A stretch of DNA of 44,903 bases from an uncultured Verrucomicrobiota bacterium (GTDB lineage: Bacteria; Verrucomicrobiota; Kiritimatiellia; RFP12; UBA3636): NCBI GenBank assembly GCA_949295265.1, contig CASFKR010000003.1, positions 1 to 44,903 of the forward strand, in the 5' to 3' direction. Below, one piece after another: positions 7,421 through 16,086 of this stretch. Made by a program: the position numbers and the translations under genes. The notes below the pieces were generated by a model, which was not told the DNA's origin, searched no databases, and saw only the letters and a list, made by a program, of their open reading frames with translations. How positions within the stretch are numbered: position 1 is the stretch's first letter; each line of letters opens with the position of its first letter.

Positions 7421-9619
7421 TCAGGCGTTGAGGGTGAACTTCGCCTCCGTCTTTCCGGATGCCGAGAGGATGAAGTCGCCGGGCTCGAGAACCTTCGAGC
7501 CATCCCCGCGGACGTAACTGAGCATGTCGCGGGTGACGGAGAGCGTCACCTCCCTGGTTTCACCGGGCTGCAGATCAATCTTCCGGAAGGCGATGACGCG
7601 CTTCAGCGGCTGCGTGAGGGAGGCTTCCAGATCGCTCAGATACCAGAACACCGTTTCCGAGCCGGCCATCTTGCCCGTGTTGGAAACCGTCACCTTGGCA
7701 GTGAAAGCGGCGGCGCCTTCGCTGGCGGCGGGCGTCACCGAAAGGTCGCCGTAGGTGAATTCCGTGTATGAGAGCCCGTACCCGAAGGGGAACCAGGGGC
7801 CGTTTTCCTCCGGAATGTCCTGATACTCATTGAGACCGAACCGCGCGGGATGGTGCTGATTGACGTAGACGGGAATCTGCCCCACGGTGCGCGGGAAGGT
7901 CATGGCGAGGCGTCCGGAAGGATTCACCTTGCCCGTAAGGATTTCCATGGCCGCCTGAGAGGCGCCGTAGCCGCACTGCCAGATGTAGAGGATGGCATCG
8001 AGCGACCGGGCGGCATCCTGAAACGCGAGGGGACGTCCGCCGGAAACCAGCGCAATGACGGGCTTGTCGCCTGCGGCCTTGCGGACGGCGGCGATGAGCT
8101 CCTCCTGGCACGGCGGAAGCGCGATATCGCGGCGGGATTTGTATTCGCCGGACTGGTGTCCGCCTTCGCCGAGGGTGAGCAGAATCACATCGGCGGAAGC
8201 GGCGGCGGCGGCAGCAGCCTGCAGGAGCGCCTCATCGCGGGCGGCGAGCGTCTCCAGATTCGACTTCACAGACGGAGCGGGACAGCCCTGTTCGTACACA
8301 AGCTCCGCATCCGGGAAGAATTCCTGCGCCTTGGTGAACAGGGAGGGCGCGTGCTTTTCATCATCCTTGACGAGAGCGCCCCACCAGCCGATGTGGACGA
8401 GGTTGTTCTTCCAGTGCGGACCGATCAGCGCAACGCGCTTGAGGCCGGACGGAGCCAGCGGGAGGGTCTGCTTCTCATTCTTGAGCAGCACCATTGCTTC
8501 GCGGGCGGCGGCAAGCGCCGTCTCGAGGTACTCGGGCTTCCAGCAGGATTCCTCCGTCGGCACTTCCGGCGCATAGGGATGTTCGAAAAGACCCATCTCG
8601 AACTTCACGCGGAGGACGCGCTCCACCGCCAGATCAACCGTCGCGATGGAGAGCTTCCCGGCTTTCACGAGTTCGGGAATGTTGGTGAAAACGAAATCGG
8701 CCATGTCCATGTCGTTGCCGGCTTCGAGGCTATGGACGGTCTGGACGGCAGGATCGGACGAGTAGCGCTGGGCTTTGAGCTGGGAGACGCCGCCCCAGTC
8801 GGACACGATGAACCCGGTAAAGCCCCACTGATTGCGGAGAATCTCCGTTTCCGTGTAATGGTTGGCGACGGCAGGCGTTCCGCAGATATCGTTGAACGAG
8901 CTCATGAGCGTCCGCGCACCGGCCGCGACGCCGGCCTCAAAAGGCGGCAGATAGTATTCCCAGAGGGCGCGCGGCGAAATGTCGGTGTAATGGTAATCGC
9001 GTCCGCCTTCGCTCGCGGAATAGCCGACGAAGTGCTTGAGGCAGGCGGCGATGTAGCCGGGCTGCTTCCACTCTTCGGGCGTCTTGCCCTGATAGCCGAC
9101 GACGGCAGCCGTCGTGAACGCCTGTGCCGTCACGGGATCTTCGCCGTAGCCTTCCACAACGCGGCCCCAGCGCGGATCGTGCGCGACTTCGACCATGGGC
9201 GAGAAGGTCCAGTCCACGCCGCCGTCGGTCCAGGCTTCAAGTGCGGAGACGCGGGAGAGTTTTTCGGTCAGTTCGGGGCGGAACGAGCAAGCCTGCGCGA
9301 GCGAAACCGGGAAGCAGGTGCGCCAGCCGTGAATCACGTCATACCCCCAGATGATGGGGATGCCGAGACGGGTATTTTCCACAGCGATGCGCTGAAAGGC
9401 ATTGCGCGCCTTACTGCCGCCACTGTACGAAAGAATCGAGCCGATGGTCGGCCGGAAGGAATTTTCGCCGCCGAGGTTGTTCGGGTTGACGTCTTTGCCA
9501 ATCAGACCCTGCAGGAGCTGGTCGGCTTTTTCCTCCAGCGTCATCCGCGAGAGCAAATCCCTGACCCGTGCCTCGACGGGTTGCTTCGGGTCCTTGTAAA
9601 TCGGCGTTTCTTGTGTCAT
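7421..9619 (-). CDS. Glycoside hydrolase family 3 beta-glycosidase (BglX-like)
   Basis: 732 residues, the usual size for a GH3 enzyme with barrel, alpha/beta sandwich and C-terminal fibronectin-III-like domain. Such enzymes release glucose or related sugars from the non-reducing ends of beta-linked oligosaccharides. Visible: the barrel with 'DPRWGRVVEGYGEDP' (148-162), 'KHF' (195-197) and the nucleophile Asp274 in 'GFIVSDWGG'; the sandwich domain with 'NPSGRLAMTFPRTVGQIPVY'; and an FnIII domain from about residue 640. No signal peptide is seen, although BglX relatives are often periplasmic, so a cytoplasmic enzyme acting on imported oligosaccharides is likely. It has its own promoter and terminator, so it is probably monocistronic. 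Sugar specificity cannot be read from sequence. Confidence 0.93.
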   Translation of the reverse strand: MTQETPIYKDPKQPVEARVRDLLSRMTLEEKADQLLQGLIGKDVNPNNLGGENSFRPTIGSILSYSGGSKARNAFQRIAVENTRLGIPIIWGYDVIHGWRTCFPVSLAQACSFRPELTEKLSRVSALEAWTDGGVDWTFSPMVEVAHDPRWGRVVEGYGEDPVTAQAFTTAAVVGYQGKTPEEWKQPGYIAACLKHFVGYSASEGGRDYHYTDISPRALWEYYLPPFEAGVAAGARTLMSSFNDICGTPAVANHYTETEILRNQWGFTGFIVSDWGGVSQLKAQRYSSDPAVQTVHSLEAGNDMDMADFVFTNIPELVKAGKLSIATVDLAVERVLRVKFEMGLFEHPYAPEVPTEESCWKPEYLETALAAAREAMVLLKNEKQTLPLAPSGLKRVALIGPHWKNNLVHIGWWGALVKDDEKHAPSLFTKAQEFFPDAELVYEQGCPAPSVKSNLETLAARDEALLQAAAAAAASADVILLTLGEGGHQSGEYKSRRDIALPPCQEELIAAVRKAAGDKPVIALVSGGRPLAFQDAARSLDAILYIWQCGYGASQAAMEILTGKVNPSGRLAMTFPRTVGQIPVYVNQHHPARFGLNEYQDIPEENGPWFPFGYGLSYTEFTYGDLSVTPAASEGAAAFTAKVTVSNTGKMAGSETVFWYLSDLEASLTQPLKRVIAFRKIDLQPGETREVTLSVTRDMLSYVRGDGSKVLEPGDFILSASGKTEAKFTLNA

Positions 9620-9655
9620 AGCTGGCTCAGAAATGTAGGTTGAAATGCGGCTGAG

Positions 9656-9684
9656 ATTCTAGCGGATTGCGGGCTCCTGCGCAA
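9656..9684 (-). promoter_or_regulatory. Promoter of the GH3 gene
   Basis: On the minus strand TTGCGC (9679-9684), 17 bp, then TAGAAT (9656-9661), about 36 nt before the ATG. The -35 begins 6 nt after a strong hairpin. The same TTGCGCAGG start is seen in the promoter at 14573-14601. Confidence 0.6.
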
Positions 9685-9690
9685 CAAACG

Positions 9691-9725
9691 CGCTGCTTTC
9701 GCACGGTTGCGGTGCGAAAGCGGCG
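9691..9725 (-). terminator. Strong hairpin, probable end of the dxr-glycosyltransferase-oxidoreductase operon
   Basis: A 14-bp stem: GCTTTCGCAC (9695-9704) with GTGCGAAAGC (9712-9721), extended outward by four pairs including one G.T, around a 7-nt loop. On the minus strand it is followed by CGTTTGTTGC, a poor U-tract, so termination strength is uncertain. It starts 45 bp past the oxidoreductase stop codon. Confidence 0.5.
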
Positions 9726-9769
9726 CAGTCCGGGAGCCTCTGCGGAAGATGCGGGCAGAAGCGTTGCGG

Positions 9770-10870
9770 CTAGCGGAGGGAGACGCGGCGGCCCGTGCGG
9801 CCCGATTCCTTGACGGCATCGCAACAAAGCTGTGCGATGTAGCCGTCCTCCAGGGAGGCGCAGGAATCATTGCGGACACCGTCGAGCACGAGGTCGACAA
9901 ACGACTGCTGCTGTTCGCGCCCCGTATCGGGCACGGCAACGCGGTCGAAGCGGCAGTTTTTCTCTTCATCGCCGGGGAAGCAGACGAGGAGCGAATCCTG
10001 CTGTTCCAGGCCGTATTCGAGCGCGCCTTTGTCCCCGTAGACGCAGACGCGCTGGTAATTGCCGCGCCCGAAGGCGAAACGCGAAATTTCGAACGAGCAG
10101 GCGATGCCGCCGGTCATCGTCGTCATGTAGTGCGAATAATCATCGACATCGACGCTCTCCATGGCATCCGGCATCGCCGGGTCGACGGACCGCCGCTCCG
10201 TGACGAACGTGCCATTGCTGGCAATCACGTCGATGTACTCCTCACCGGTCAGAAAGCGCACCAGGTCGATCATGTGGATGCCCAGATCGCCGAGGGCGCC
10301 GGAGCCGGAAGCCTTTTCCTTGAAACGCCACACGCACGGACATTTCTTTTCCGGATTGCCCCAGCTCTGGAGATATTGCACATAGACGTGCCGGATGGTT
10401 CCCAGCGCGCCGGAGCGGATGAGTTCGCGGGCACGGATGGCAGCCTGCCGGTAGCGGTAGGAGAAGCAGACGGCGGCGGGCAGCTGCCGGGCGGCAACGG
10501 CGTCCTTGAGGCGCAGCACCGTGGGGGCATCGACGGATACGGGCTTTTCGCAGCTGATGGCTTTGCCTGCCTCCACGGCCGCCAGCGCCACCGGCACGTG
10601 CACGTCGTTGGGCGTGCAGATATCCACCGCGTCGATATCCGGGCAAGCGAGCAGTTCGCGGTAATCCCGGTAGCAGCGGGGAGCGTCCACGCCGTACTGC
10701 TTCGCAAATGCCTCCAGGCGGGCGCCGTCGATATCGCAGAGGGCGACCAGTTGAGCACCTTTTGCAGCGAGGTAGCCGCGGGCGTGTCCGTGCGCGATGC
10801 CGCCCGTTCCGATGATGCCGACGCGCAGGCACTTGCCGTCCGTGCGTTGTTTTGCAGGGCTGGAATCCAT
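9770..10870 (-). CDS. Gfo/Idh/MocA family NAD(P)-dependent oxidoreductase
   Basis: 366 residues. An N-terminal Rossmann fold shows the dinucleotide motif 'GIIGTGGIAHGH' (GTGGIA at 21-26) and the family's 'EKP' at 108-110, where the lysine is catalytic. The C-terminal alpha/beta domain has 'GDLGIHMIDLVRFL' (about 193-206), with the conserved substrate-site His198 and Asp201. Family members oxidise or reduce sugars, inositols or amino-sugar nucleotides; the substrate cannot be told here. The start is supported by AGGAGA 8 nt before the ATG. It lies 23 bp after the glycosyltransferase gene, last in the operon, so it may act on the sugar that enzyme handles (inference). No signal peptide: cytoplasmic. 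Confidence 0.9.
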   Translation of the reverse strand: MDSSPAKQRTDGKCLRVGIIGTGGIAHGHARGYLAAKGAQLVALCDIDGARLEAFAKQYGVDAPRCYRDYRELLACPDIDAVDICTPNDVHVPVALAAVEAGKAISCEKPVSVDAPTVLRLKDAVAARQLPAAVCFSYRYRQAAIRARELIRSGALGTIRHVYVQYLQSWGNPEKKCPCVWRFKEKASGSGALGDLGIHMIDLVRFLTGEEYIDVIASNGTFVTERRSVDPAMPDAMESVDVDDYSHYMTTMTGGIACSFEISRFAFGRGNYQRVCVYGDKGALEYGLEQQDSLLVCFPGDEEKNCRFDRVAVPDTGREQQQSFVDLVLDGVRNDSCASLEDGYIAQLCCDAVKESGRTGRRVSLR

Positions 10871-10893
10871 TTCAGAATCTCCTGATGTTCAAT

Positions 10894-12105
10894 TCAGCTT
10901 GAGGCCGGCGGTTGCGCCGCCCGGTCTCCGAGAACGGTTGCATACACCGTGCGCAGCCCCTCCCGGAAGATGGAAAAGTTGTACCGCTCATCAATCAGGC
11001 GGCGGCACCGCGCCCCAAGCGCGGCCCGGGCGTCCGCATCCTGCGCCAGCGCGGCTACCGCCCGTGCGAACGGCCTCGGCTCGGGCGCCGCAAGCCGCGC
11101 CGTCGTTTCATCCAGAATCTGCCGGTTGGCCGGATGATCCGTTGCGACGATGGCACGCGAAACCTTCAGATAATCGAGCAGTTTCAGCGGGGTGTTGAGG
11201 CCCTGGATGCGCGGCGAAAGCAGGATGTCGGACGCCGCCAGATAGCACGGCAGACGGTCCGGCGGCTTTTTCCCGATGAAGGAAACGCGGTCCCCGATGC
11301 CCGCCGCGTCGAACCGGGCGCGCCCTGCGGCGATTTCCGCCTCGCTGCCTCCGATGATGATGAAGCGCAGTCCGGGTGCCGCACGCACCGCAAGCGGAAT
11401 CGCCGAAAACAGCAGCTCAATCCCCTGATATGTTGCAAACGAACCGACGTAGGTCGCCAGAATTTCGTCCGGCCCCTGCGCCATTTCGGCGCGGGCGGCA
11501 GCCGTCCCTTCCGCATCCGGCTCGGCCAGCGAGGAGGGAATGTCGCTGATGGCAAAGGCGGGACGCCCCGTGCCAAGGGCTTCGGCCTGGCGCACAAGGC
11601 CTGGCCCCGTCCCGATTACGGCATCGGCATGGCGCATCACGAAGCGTTCCACACCCGTGTAGAGACGGATCAGGAGCCCCTTTTTGTAGCTCCCGGCATC
11701 GGAATGCTTTTCGAAAACGACCTTTGCGCCGCAAAGGCGTCCGAGAAACCACGCGAGAATGCCGCAGTCCTCCACGCCATGAATGACGGCGTACCGGTGC
11801 CGCAGAATGAGCCACAGTCCTTCGAGGAGGAAAAGGCCGTCGAAAGCCAGCTTCAGCGGGGAGGGGCCGATGGAGATTTTTTTGGCGCGGAACAGGTTGG
11901 GGGCCCGCAGGATGCGGACGCCCTCAACGGGGCGGTCCTCGCCGATGGGCAGCGTCAGAAAATCGACGCAATACCCGTTGTCTCGGAGTGCCATGAGATC
12001 GAAGCCCAGCCGGATGGGTGAGCCGCGCCACTGAAAATAGGGTTGCGAAGCCAGAAAGAGGGTTCGCGGACCCTTTGGAGAAAAAACGGTCTGCCGTTGG
12101 CTCAT
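10894..12105 (-). CDS. Group 1 (GT4-like) glycosyltransferase
   Basis: 403 residues counted from the ATG at 12105, which overlaps the dxr stop as ATGA; the frame runs further upstream, but this start is favoured by translational coupling. It has a two-domain GT-B layout. The N-terminal half contains 'YFQWRGSPIRLGFDLMALRD' and a membrane-associating hydrophobic helix ('LAFDGLFLLEGLWLIL'). The C-terminal half has the donor-binding strands 'ATYVGSFATYQGIELLFSAI', 'FIIIGGSEAEI' and 'SPRIQGLNTPLKLLDYL', in place of the EX7E-type motif. Such enzymes transfer a sugar from a nucleotide donor to a lipid, glycan or protein acceptor at the inner face of the membrane. The acceptor is unknown. Confidence 0.87.
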   Translation of the reverse strand: MSQRQTVFSPKGPRTLFLASQPYFQWRGSPIRLGFDLMALRDNGYCVDFLTLPIGEDRPVEGVRILRAPNLFRAKKISIGPSPLKLAFDGLFLLEGLWLILRHRYAVIHGVEDCGILAWFLGRLCGAKVVFEKHSDAGSYKKGLLIRLYTGVERFVMRHADAVIGTGPGLVRQAEALGTGRPAFAISDIPSSLAEPDAEGTAAARAEMAQGPDEILATYVGSFATYQGIELLFSAIPLAVRAAPGLRFIIIGGSEAEIAAGRARFDAAGIGDRVSFIGKKPPDRLPCYLAASDILLSPRIQGLNTPLKLLDYLKVSRAIVATDHPANRQILDETTARLAAPEPRPFARAVAALAQDADARAALGARCRRLIDERYNFSIFREGLRTVYATVLGDRAAQPPASS

Positions 12106-13322
12106 GCCAGCAACTCCCCGGCGCGTTCGCGCGCCCAACGGTCCGCCTCCAGAAGCGCATCGAGCCCCGGCACGCCGATGCAGGGCGGCGTTTCCCCGAC
12201 CACCTGCGCAACGGTTTCCCAGATGCCGGGGAAGCGGAGTTTTTCAGCGAGGAAAGCGCTCACGGCCACTTCATTGGCGGCATTCATCACACAGGTGGCA
12301 AACCCGCCTTTGAAGGCGGCCTCGCGGACAATGCGCAGGCACGGAAAGCGCTCGGGGTCCGGCTCTTCAAAGTGGAGCGTGCGCGCCTCGGCGAGCCGCA
12401 GCCGCGGCAGCGTGGCGTTGGCCGGGCGCTCCGGCCACGCCATGGCCACCTGAATGGGCAGGCGCATATCCGGATATCCCAGCTGCGCCAGTTGGGCACC
12501 ATCGGTAAACTCCGCCAGCGAGTGCACGATGCTTTCCGGATGAACGAGAACGCCGATGCGGTCCACCGGGACATTGAACAGCCAGCGCGCCTCGAGAATC
12601 TCGAGTCCCTTGTTCATCATGGTCGCCGAATCAATCGTGACCTTGGGGCCCATGCGCCACTTCGGGTGTTTGAGCGCCTGTTGGGGCGTCACTTTCGCGA
12701 AATCAATCTCCGGATGGAAGAAAAAGGGTCCGCCGGAAGCGGTGAGCCAAAGCTGCTGAACCAGGTCCTCGGCGGCTTCGGGGGCTGCCAGCGCCGCTTC
12801 CGGCCGGTTCCGGACGCACCACGGCAAGGCGCGTGCGCCGCACAGCGCCTGGAAGATGGCGCTGTGCTCGGAATCGATGGGCAGGAGGTTTATGCCGCGC
12901 GCGGCGGCGCGGGCGCAGACGAGCTCGCCGGCGGCAACGAGCACCTCTTTGGTGGCCAGCGCGACATCATGCCCGGCTTCAATGGCGGCAAGTACCGGCT
13001 GCAGCGCCGCCATTCCGACCATGGCGCAGACCACCAGATCGGCTTCCGGCAGTGCGGCCAGTGCCTCGATGCCCGCGGCACCGCTGCGGACGCGGGCGCC
13101 ATTGCCCAGCGCCGCCGCGGCCCGCCGGGCGGCCTGTTCATCCGCCAGCGCAATGTCCGCAACGCCATATTCAGCGGCTTGCGCCGCCACCCGCTCGGCA
13201 TGGTGACTCGCCGCAAGCCCGACGACGCGAAACCGCCCCGGGAGCGTATCCACAATCCGTAGCACGTTCTCGCCGATGGAGCCCGTACTGCCCAACAAAA
13301 CAATTCGTTTTTCCGTTTTCAC
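12102..13322 (-). CDS. dxr: 1-deoxy-D-xylulose 5-phosphate reductoisomerase
   Basis: Converts DXP to 2-C-methyl-D-erythritol 4-phosphate with NADPH and a divalent metal, the second step of the non-mevalonate isoprenoid pathway; ispE of the same pathway is at 29.4 kb. Motifs: NADPH-binding 'GSTGSIG' (11-17), 'DSEHSA', the flexible-loop region 'LTASGGPF', and 'HPKWRMGPKVTIDSATMMNK' at the metal and substrate site. About 406 residues, normal length. The GTG at 13322 gives the standard N-terminus; a GTG at 13346 or TTG at 13358 would add 8 or 12 residues. A possible promoter (TTGCGG, 17 bp, TACGAT) ends 7 nt before the GTG. The stop overlaps the ATG of the glycosyltransferase (ATGA). Confidence 0.95.
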   Translation of the reverse strand: MKTEKRIVLLGSTGSIGENVLRIVDTLPGRFRVVGLAASHHAERVAAQAAEYGVADIALADEQAARRAAAALGNGARVRSGAAGIEALAALPEADLVVCAMVGMAALQPVLAAIEAGHDVALATKEVLVAAGELVCARAAARGINLLPIDSEHSAIFQALCGARALPWCVRNRPEAALAAPEAAEDLVQQLWLTASGGPFFFHPEIDFAKVTPQQALKHPKWRMGPKVTIDSATMMNKGLEILEARWLFNVPVDRIGVLVHPESIVHSLAEFTDGAQLAQLGYPDMRLPIQVAMAWPERPANATLPRLRLAEARTLHFEEPDPERFPCLRIVREAAFKGGFATCVMNAANEVAVSAFLAEKLRFPGIWETVAQVVGETPPCIGVPGLDALLEADRWARERAGELLA

Positions 13323-13683
13323 GCTCTTTATCGTACCCGATGGCACCCCCTTCCGCAACCGCAGCGCGCACCAGGCTTATCCCGGAGGGGCAAAGCCCCG
13401 GTTGGAGCCTCCACTGCATTCCGTCCAAGAAGCCAAAGATGACGGAAGAATCGGAGCAAAGGCGCGCGAGCGGAGCCGAAAACACGATGTACAGGACGGA
13501 CAGGACGAACAGGGCGGATACGACGGTTCGCTTTTGCGGCGCGACGGAGGCGGTGCCTCCACGACCCTCGAAGGGGCCGACCTGTCATGCAAAGGATGAT
13601 CGAAGCGAGCCCTGATGCAGGCGAATAAGAGAAGCCCCCCGGCTCTCACAGACGGAGATTTATCGCCGACCCCGGAGCGCGGA
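13323..13683. repeat. Gene-free spacer with dispersed intergenic repeat
   Basis: No credible gene is seen. CCCTCGAAGGGG (13565-13576), an 11-nt gap and a block at 13588-13619 match the element at 3018-3072 with the same spacing (27 of 32 bases in the block). A 21-nt sequence at 13371-13391 recurs with one change at 44458-44478; the shared core is CTTATCCCGGAGGGGC. The dxr end of the spacer holds the possible dxr promoter. Confidence 0.55.
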
Positions 13684-14505
13684 TCAAAGAAGCTTCATCA
13701 GAAGCTGGAAGGGCGTCATCCCCTTATTGACCGCCTGACGGAATTCCGAGGGATTGCGGGCGCGCAGCGCAGCCTGCGCCTGCATCGTCACGAGCCGGAT
13801 CGCCTGCCGGAGCGCGAGATTCGTCGCCGGGGTAAACTGCAGCCCCTGCACATGCGCGAGCACAACCGGATAATCCCGCACAAACCAGGTGTGCAGGGCT
13901 TGCGGCATCCAGCGCCCGTCCACGGAAACCATCGCATAGGCGGGCTTGGTCTCCCCGGCCCGCGAAATCGCCACGCGGCCATCCGGCAGCAGCTGCCCCG
14001 CAAGCTTCGCGGCGCGCACCTTCGGCAACTCCACGCTCGACATGGAGAGCGTCGGCGCTTCCAGCGTCATCTCCAGCTGACCGTGCGCAATCACGGAGCG
14101 GGGCGCACGGCGCGTCATGCCCGCGATTTTTCCACCCCAGCAAATCAGCGCCAGACGCGACTCCTCAGCCGTCAGCCCGAACGACGTGCGCCCGGGCGCG
14201 TACATCTCCACAACCGTTGCCGAATGCTTGACGCTTGCGGCGGCGGACAGACTCAACGCCTGCAGAAGCTCATTCCAGATATCGCCGTCCATCTTGCCGG
14301 CGAAGGAGGATGCCAGCTGGACAATCGCCTGCTGGCGGGCGGGCGGCAGCAGCCCGCGGAGTCCGGGCGCATCGCCCGACAGAATGACCCGCTGGTAGCG
14401 CTCCGCCGCCTGAACCGCATCCTCCACCGGACCCGCCGCTGCCACAACAACCAGCCCGAACACGATGGCGAGCGTTCCTGCATTCTTATGAATCCACGTT
14501 TTCAT
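13684..14505 (-). CDS. Secreted hypothetical protein
   Basis: 273 residues from the ATG at 14505, chosen because GGAGA lies 9 nt upstream and a signal peptide follows at once ('NAGTLAIVFGLVVVAAAG', cleavage near residue 25). The mature part is helical and Ala/Leu-rich at first ('VEDAVQAAERYQRVILSGDA'), reminiscent of small DUF4878- or NTF2-like secreted domains. It then has beta strands ('GRVAISRAGETKPAYAMVSV', 'GRWMPQALHTWF') and ends in a helix. No catalytic motif is recognised. It has its own promoter at 14573-14601 and lies downstream of the fadL-like gene on the same strand. Function unknown. Confidence 0.8.
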   Translation of the reverse strand: MKTWIHKNAGTLAIVFGLVVVAAAGPVEDAVQAAERYQRVILSGDAPGLRGLLPPARQQAIVQLASSFAGKMDGDIWNELLQALSLSAAASVKHSATVVEMYAPGRTSFGLTAEESRLALICWGGKIAGMTRRAPRSVIAHGQLEMTLEAPTLSMSSVELPKVRAAKLAGQLLPDGRVAISRAGETKPAYAMVSVDGRWMPQALHTWFVRDYPVVLAHVQGLQFTPATNLALRQAIRLVTMQAQAALRARNPSEFRQAVNKGMTPFQLLMKLL

Positions 14506-14572
14506 CGTCTTCGGTCTCCGTCTGTTTCTCCGGGTTTCAGGAATCGGTTCGCGCCCCGTAAAACGCACCCCT

Positions 14573-14601
14573 ATTGTACGACCCCGGCTGTCCCTGCGCA
14601 A
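14573..14601 (-). promoter_or_regulatory. Promoter of the secreted hypothetical gene
   Basis: On the minus strand TTGCGC (14596-14601), 17 bp, TACAAT (14573-14578), about 67 nt before the ATG at 14505. The -35 directly abuts the hairpin at 14602-14635. Confidence 0.6.
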
Positions 14602-14635
14602 GTGCGCCCGCGATGGCAATCCATCACGGGCGCAC
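14602..14635 (-). terminator. Strong hairpin after the fadL-like gene, no U-tract
   Basis: GTGCGCCCG (14602-14610) pairs with CGGGCGCAC (14627-14635), and inside it GATGG (14612-14616) with CCATC (14621-14625), around a 4-nt loop with one mismatch. On the minus strand it is followed by TTGCGCAGG rather than a T run, so it may be a weak terminator, an mRNA 3'-end stabiliser or part of the next promoter. Confidence 0.4.
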
Positions 14636-14671
14636 GGCAGACGGTTCCGTCGTCAGAAAGTGGCGGGAGCC

Positions 14672-15988
14672 TTAGAAAGCACGCGTCAGAGACAGCGCAA
14701 AGGCATGGGCATCCGCGCCCGTGTATTCGCCTTCGAAAACGCCGCGCTCCGGACGGGCCTTCACCGTGAAGTCTTCCACAATCTCGTAGAAGTAGGAGGC
14801 GTCGACGGTCCACTTGCCGTCCGTCCAGCTCACGCCCAGCGCGAAGATGTGGCGGTCATCGCCCGGGACGAGATAATCCGCATACTGCGAGTTGATTGGC
14901 GACATATCGTACTGATAACCGGCGCGCACCGCCCAGCTGTCATTGAATTCGTACTCCGCGCCGAAGTTGACGCGCCAGGCGTCATTCCAGCCCTTCTTGC
15001 TGGAGATTTCGCTCCGCCCGGCCAGCATGGGTTCATCCAGACGGATGGTGAGCGTGTCGTAGAGATGCCAGAGCGTGCAGGTCGCACCCGCCGAAAGCGT
15101 CAACTTCTCCGTGGCATCCCAGGCGAGACCCGCCATGAACTTGTCCGGGTTGAAGTTGTTCGCGCGCAGCCCCGTATCGTTGAAGAAGGCGGGCGCCATC
15201 GCCTGAACGGCCGGCGGCTTGACCCACTCCGCATCGCCCTTCACCGTCAGTTTCACCTGGCTGTGATAAGCCAGACCCAGCGTCAGCGTATCGGTCAGCT
15301 TGTAGGTCAGACCCAAATCAATGACCGGCGCAATATCATCGCCATGCAGACGCTGCTTCACATCGTACGGCGAATAGCTCGGATCGTTGTAGGAGCGGAG
15401 ACCCGCCGCGCCCGCCGCATCGACCATCTGGCAAAGCTCGATATCAAAGTAGCGGATGGAGAAACCGATGGACAGGCTCAACCGGTCCGTCACCTTCCAA
15501 GCCAGATTCGGATTGAAGTCCAGCGAGAGAATTTCAGCCTTCGTGCTGTTGTACCGGCCGGCCCAGGTATCCTCAAATTCCGCACCGAGACCAAACCGCG
15601 TGAAAACGCCGAAGCCGAACCACAGGGAATCGGTCAGCTGCGAAGTGAGGTAAAACGTCGGCAGCGTCCAGAGCGAACTGTCGCCATAGCCGCGGCTCCA
15701 CGTGCCGTCATACGGGCTGCGCATCGTGACATCCGCCGAAGGCTTGATGCCCGTAAAGCCGATTTCCATCTGCGTACCGGGCAAATCCGTAATGGTTGCC
15801 GCATTGAAATACAACGAACTGGGCAAATCGCCGCGAGCCGTCAGTTGTCCGGGAGTGACATTGCCGCGCGCAGAGCCGTCTTCCAGTGCGAACCCGGCGC
15901 CCAGTGCTGTTACGGCCGAAAAGGCGACCACGGAAAGTGCCGCGCCCGTGCGAAGTCCAAACGCAGAAGCAAAAGTAAGTTTGTGCAT
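14672..15988 (-). CDS. OmpP1/FadL/TodX family outer-membrane transport protein
   Basis: 438 residues forming an outer-membrane beta barrel for long-chain fatty acids or other hydrophobic compounds. Visible: a signal peptide ('GAALSVVAFSAVTALGAG', cleavage near residue 30), the FadL plug-type N-terminus ('ALEDGSARGNVTPGQLTARG', then 'NAATITDLPGTQMEIG', matching the family's NPA/'LPGTQ' region), many alternating strands, and a C-terminal aromatic end ('AFALSLTRAF') suited to the barrel-assembly machine. No clear Shine-Dalgarno sequence. A candidate promoter is at 16059-16086 and a hairpin follows the stop codon. The ligand cannot be deduced. Confidence 0.92.
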   Translation of the reverse strand: MHKLTFASAFGLRTGAALSVVAFSAVTALGAGFALEDGSARGNVTPGQLTARGDLPSSLYFNAATITDLPGTQMEIGFTGIKPSADVTMRSPYDGTWSRGYGDSSLWTLPTFYLTSQLTDSLWFGFGVFTRFGLGAEFEDTWAGRYNSTKAEILSLDFNPNLAWKVTDRLSLSIGFSIRYFDIELCQMVDAAGAAGLRSYNDPSYSPYDVKQRLHGDDIAPVIDLGLTYKLTDTLTLGLAYHSQVKLTVKGDAEWVKPPAVQAMAPAFFNDTGLRANNFNPDKFMAGLAWDATEKLTLSAGATCTLWHLYDTLTIRLDEPMLAGRSEISSKKGWNDAWRVNFGAEYEFNDSWAVRAGYQYDMSPINSQYADYLVPGDDRHIFALGVSWTDGKWTVDASYFYEIVEDFTVKARPERGVFEGEYTGADAHAFALSLTRAF

Positions 15989-16058
15989 GGATGAAATGTG
16001 TGTCAGAGTGCGTTGCCCTAGTTTTCATTGCCGCGCCTACGGCAAATCATGTTTTCTA

Positions 16059-16086
16059 ATTATGCAGGAAATTTTTTGAAACACAA
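16059..16086 (-). promoter_or_regulatory. Candidate promoter of the fadL-like gene
   Basis: On the minus strand TTGTGT (16081-16086), 16 bp, CATAAT (16059-16064), giving a leader of about 65 nt to the ATG at 15988. The area is strongly AT-rich. Confidence 0.5.
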
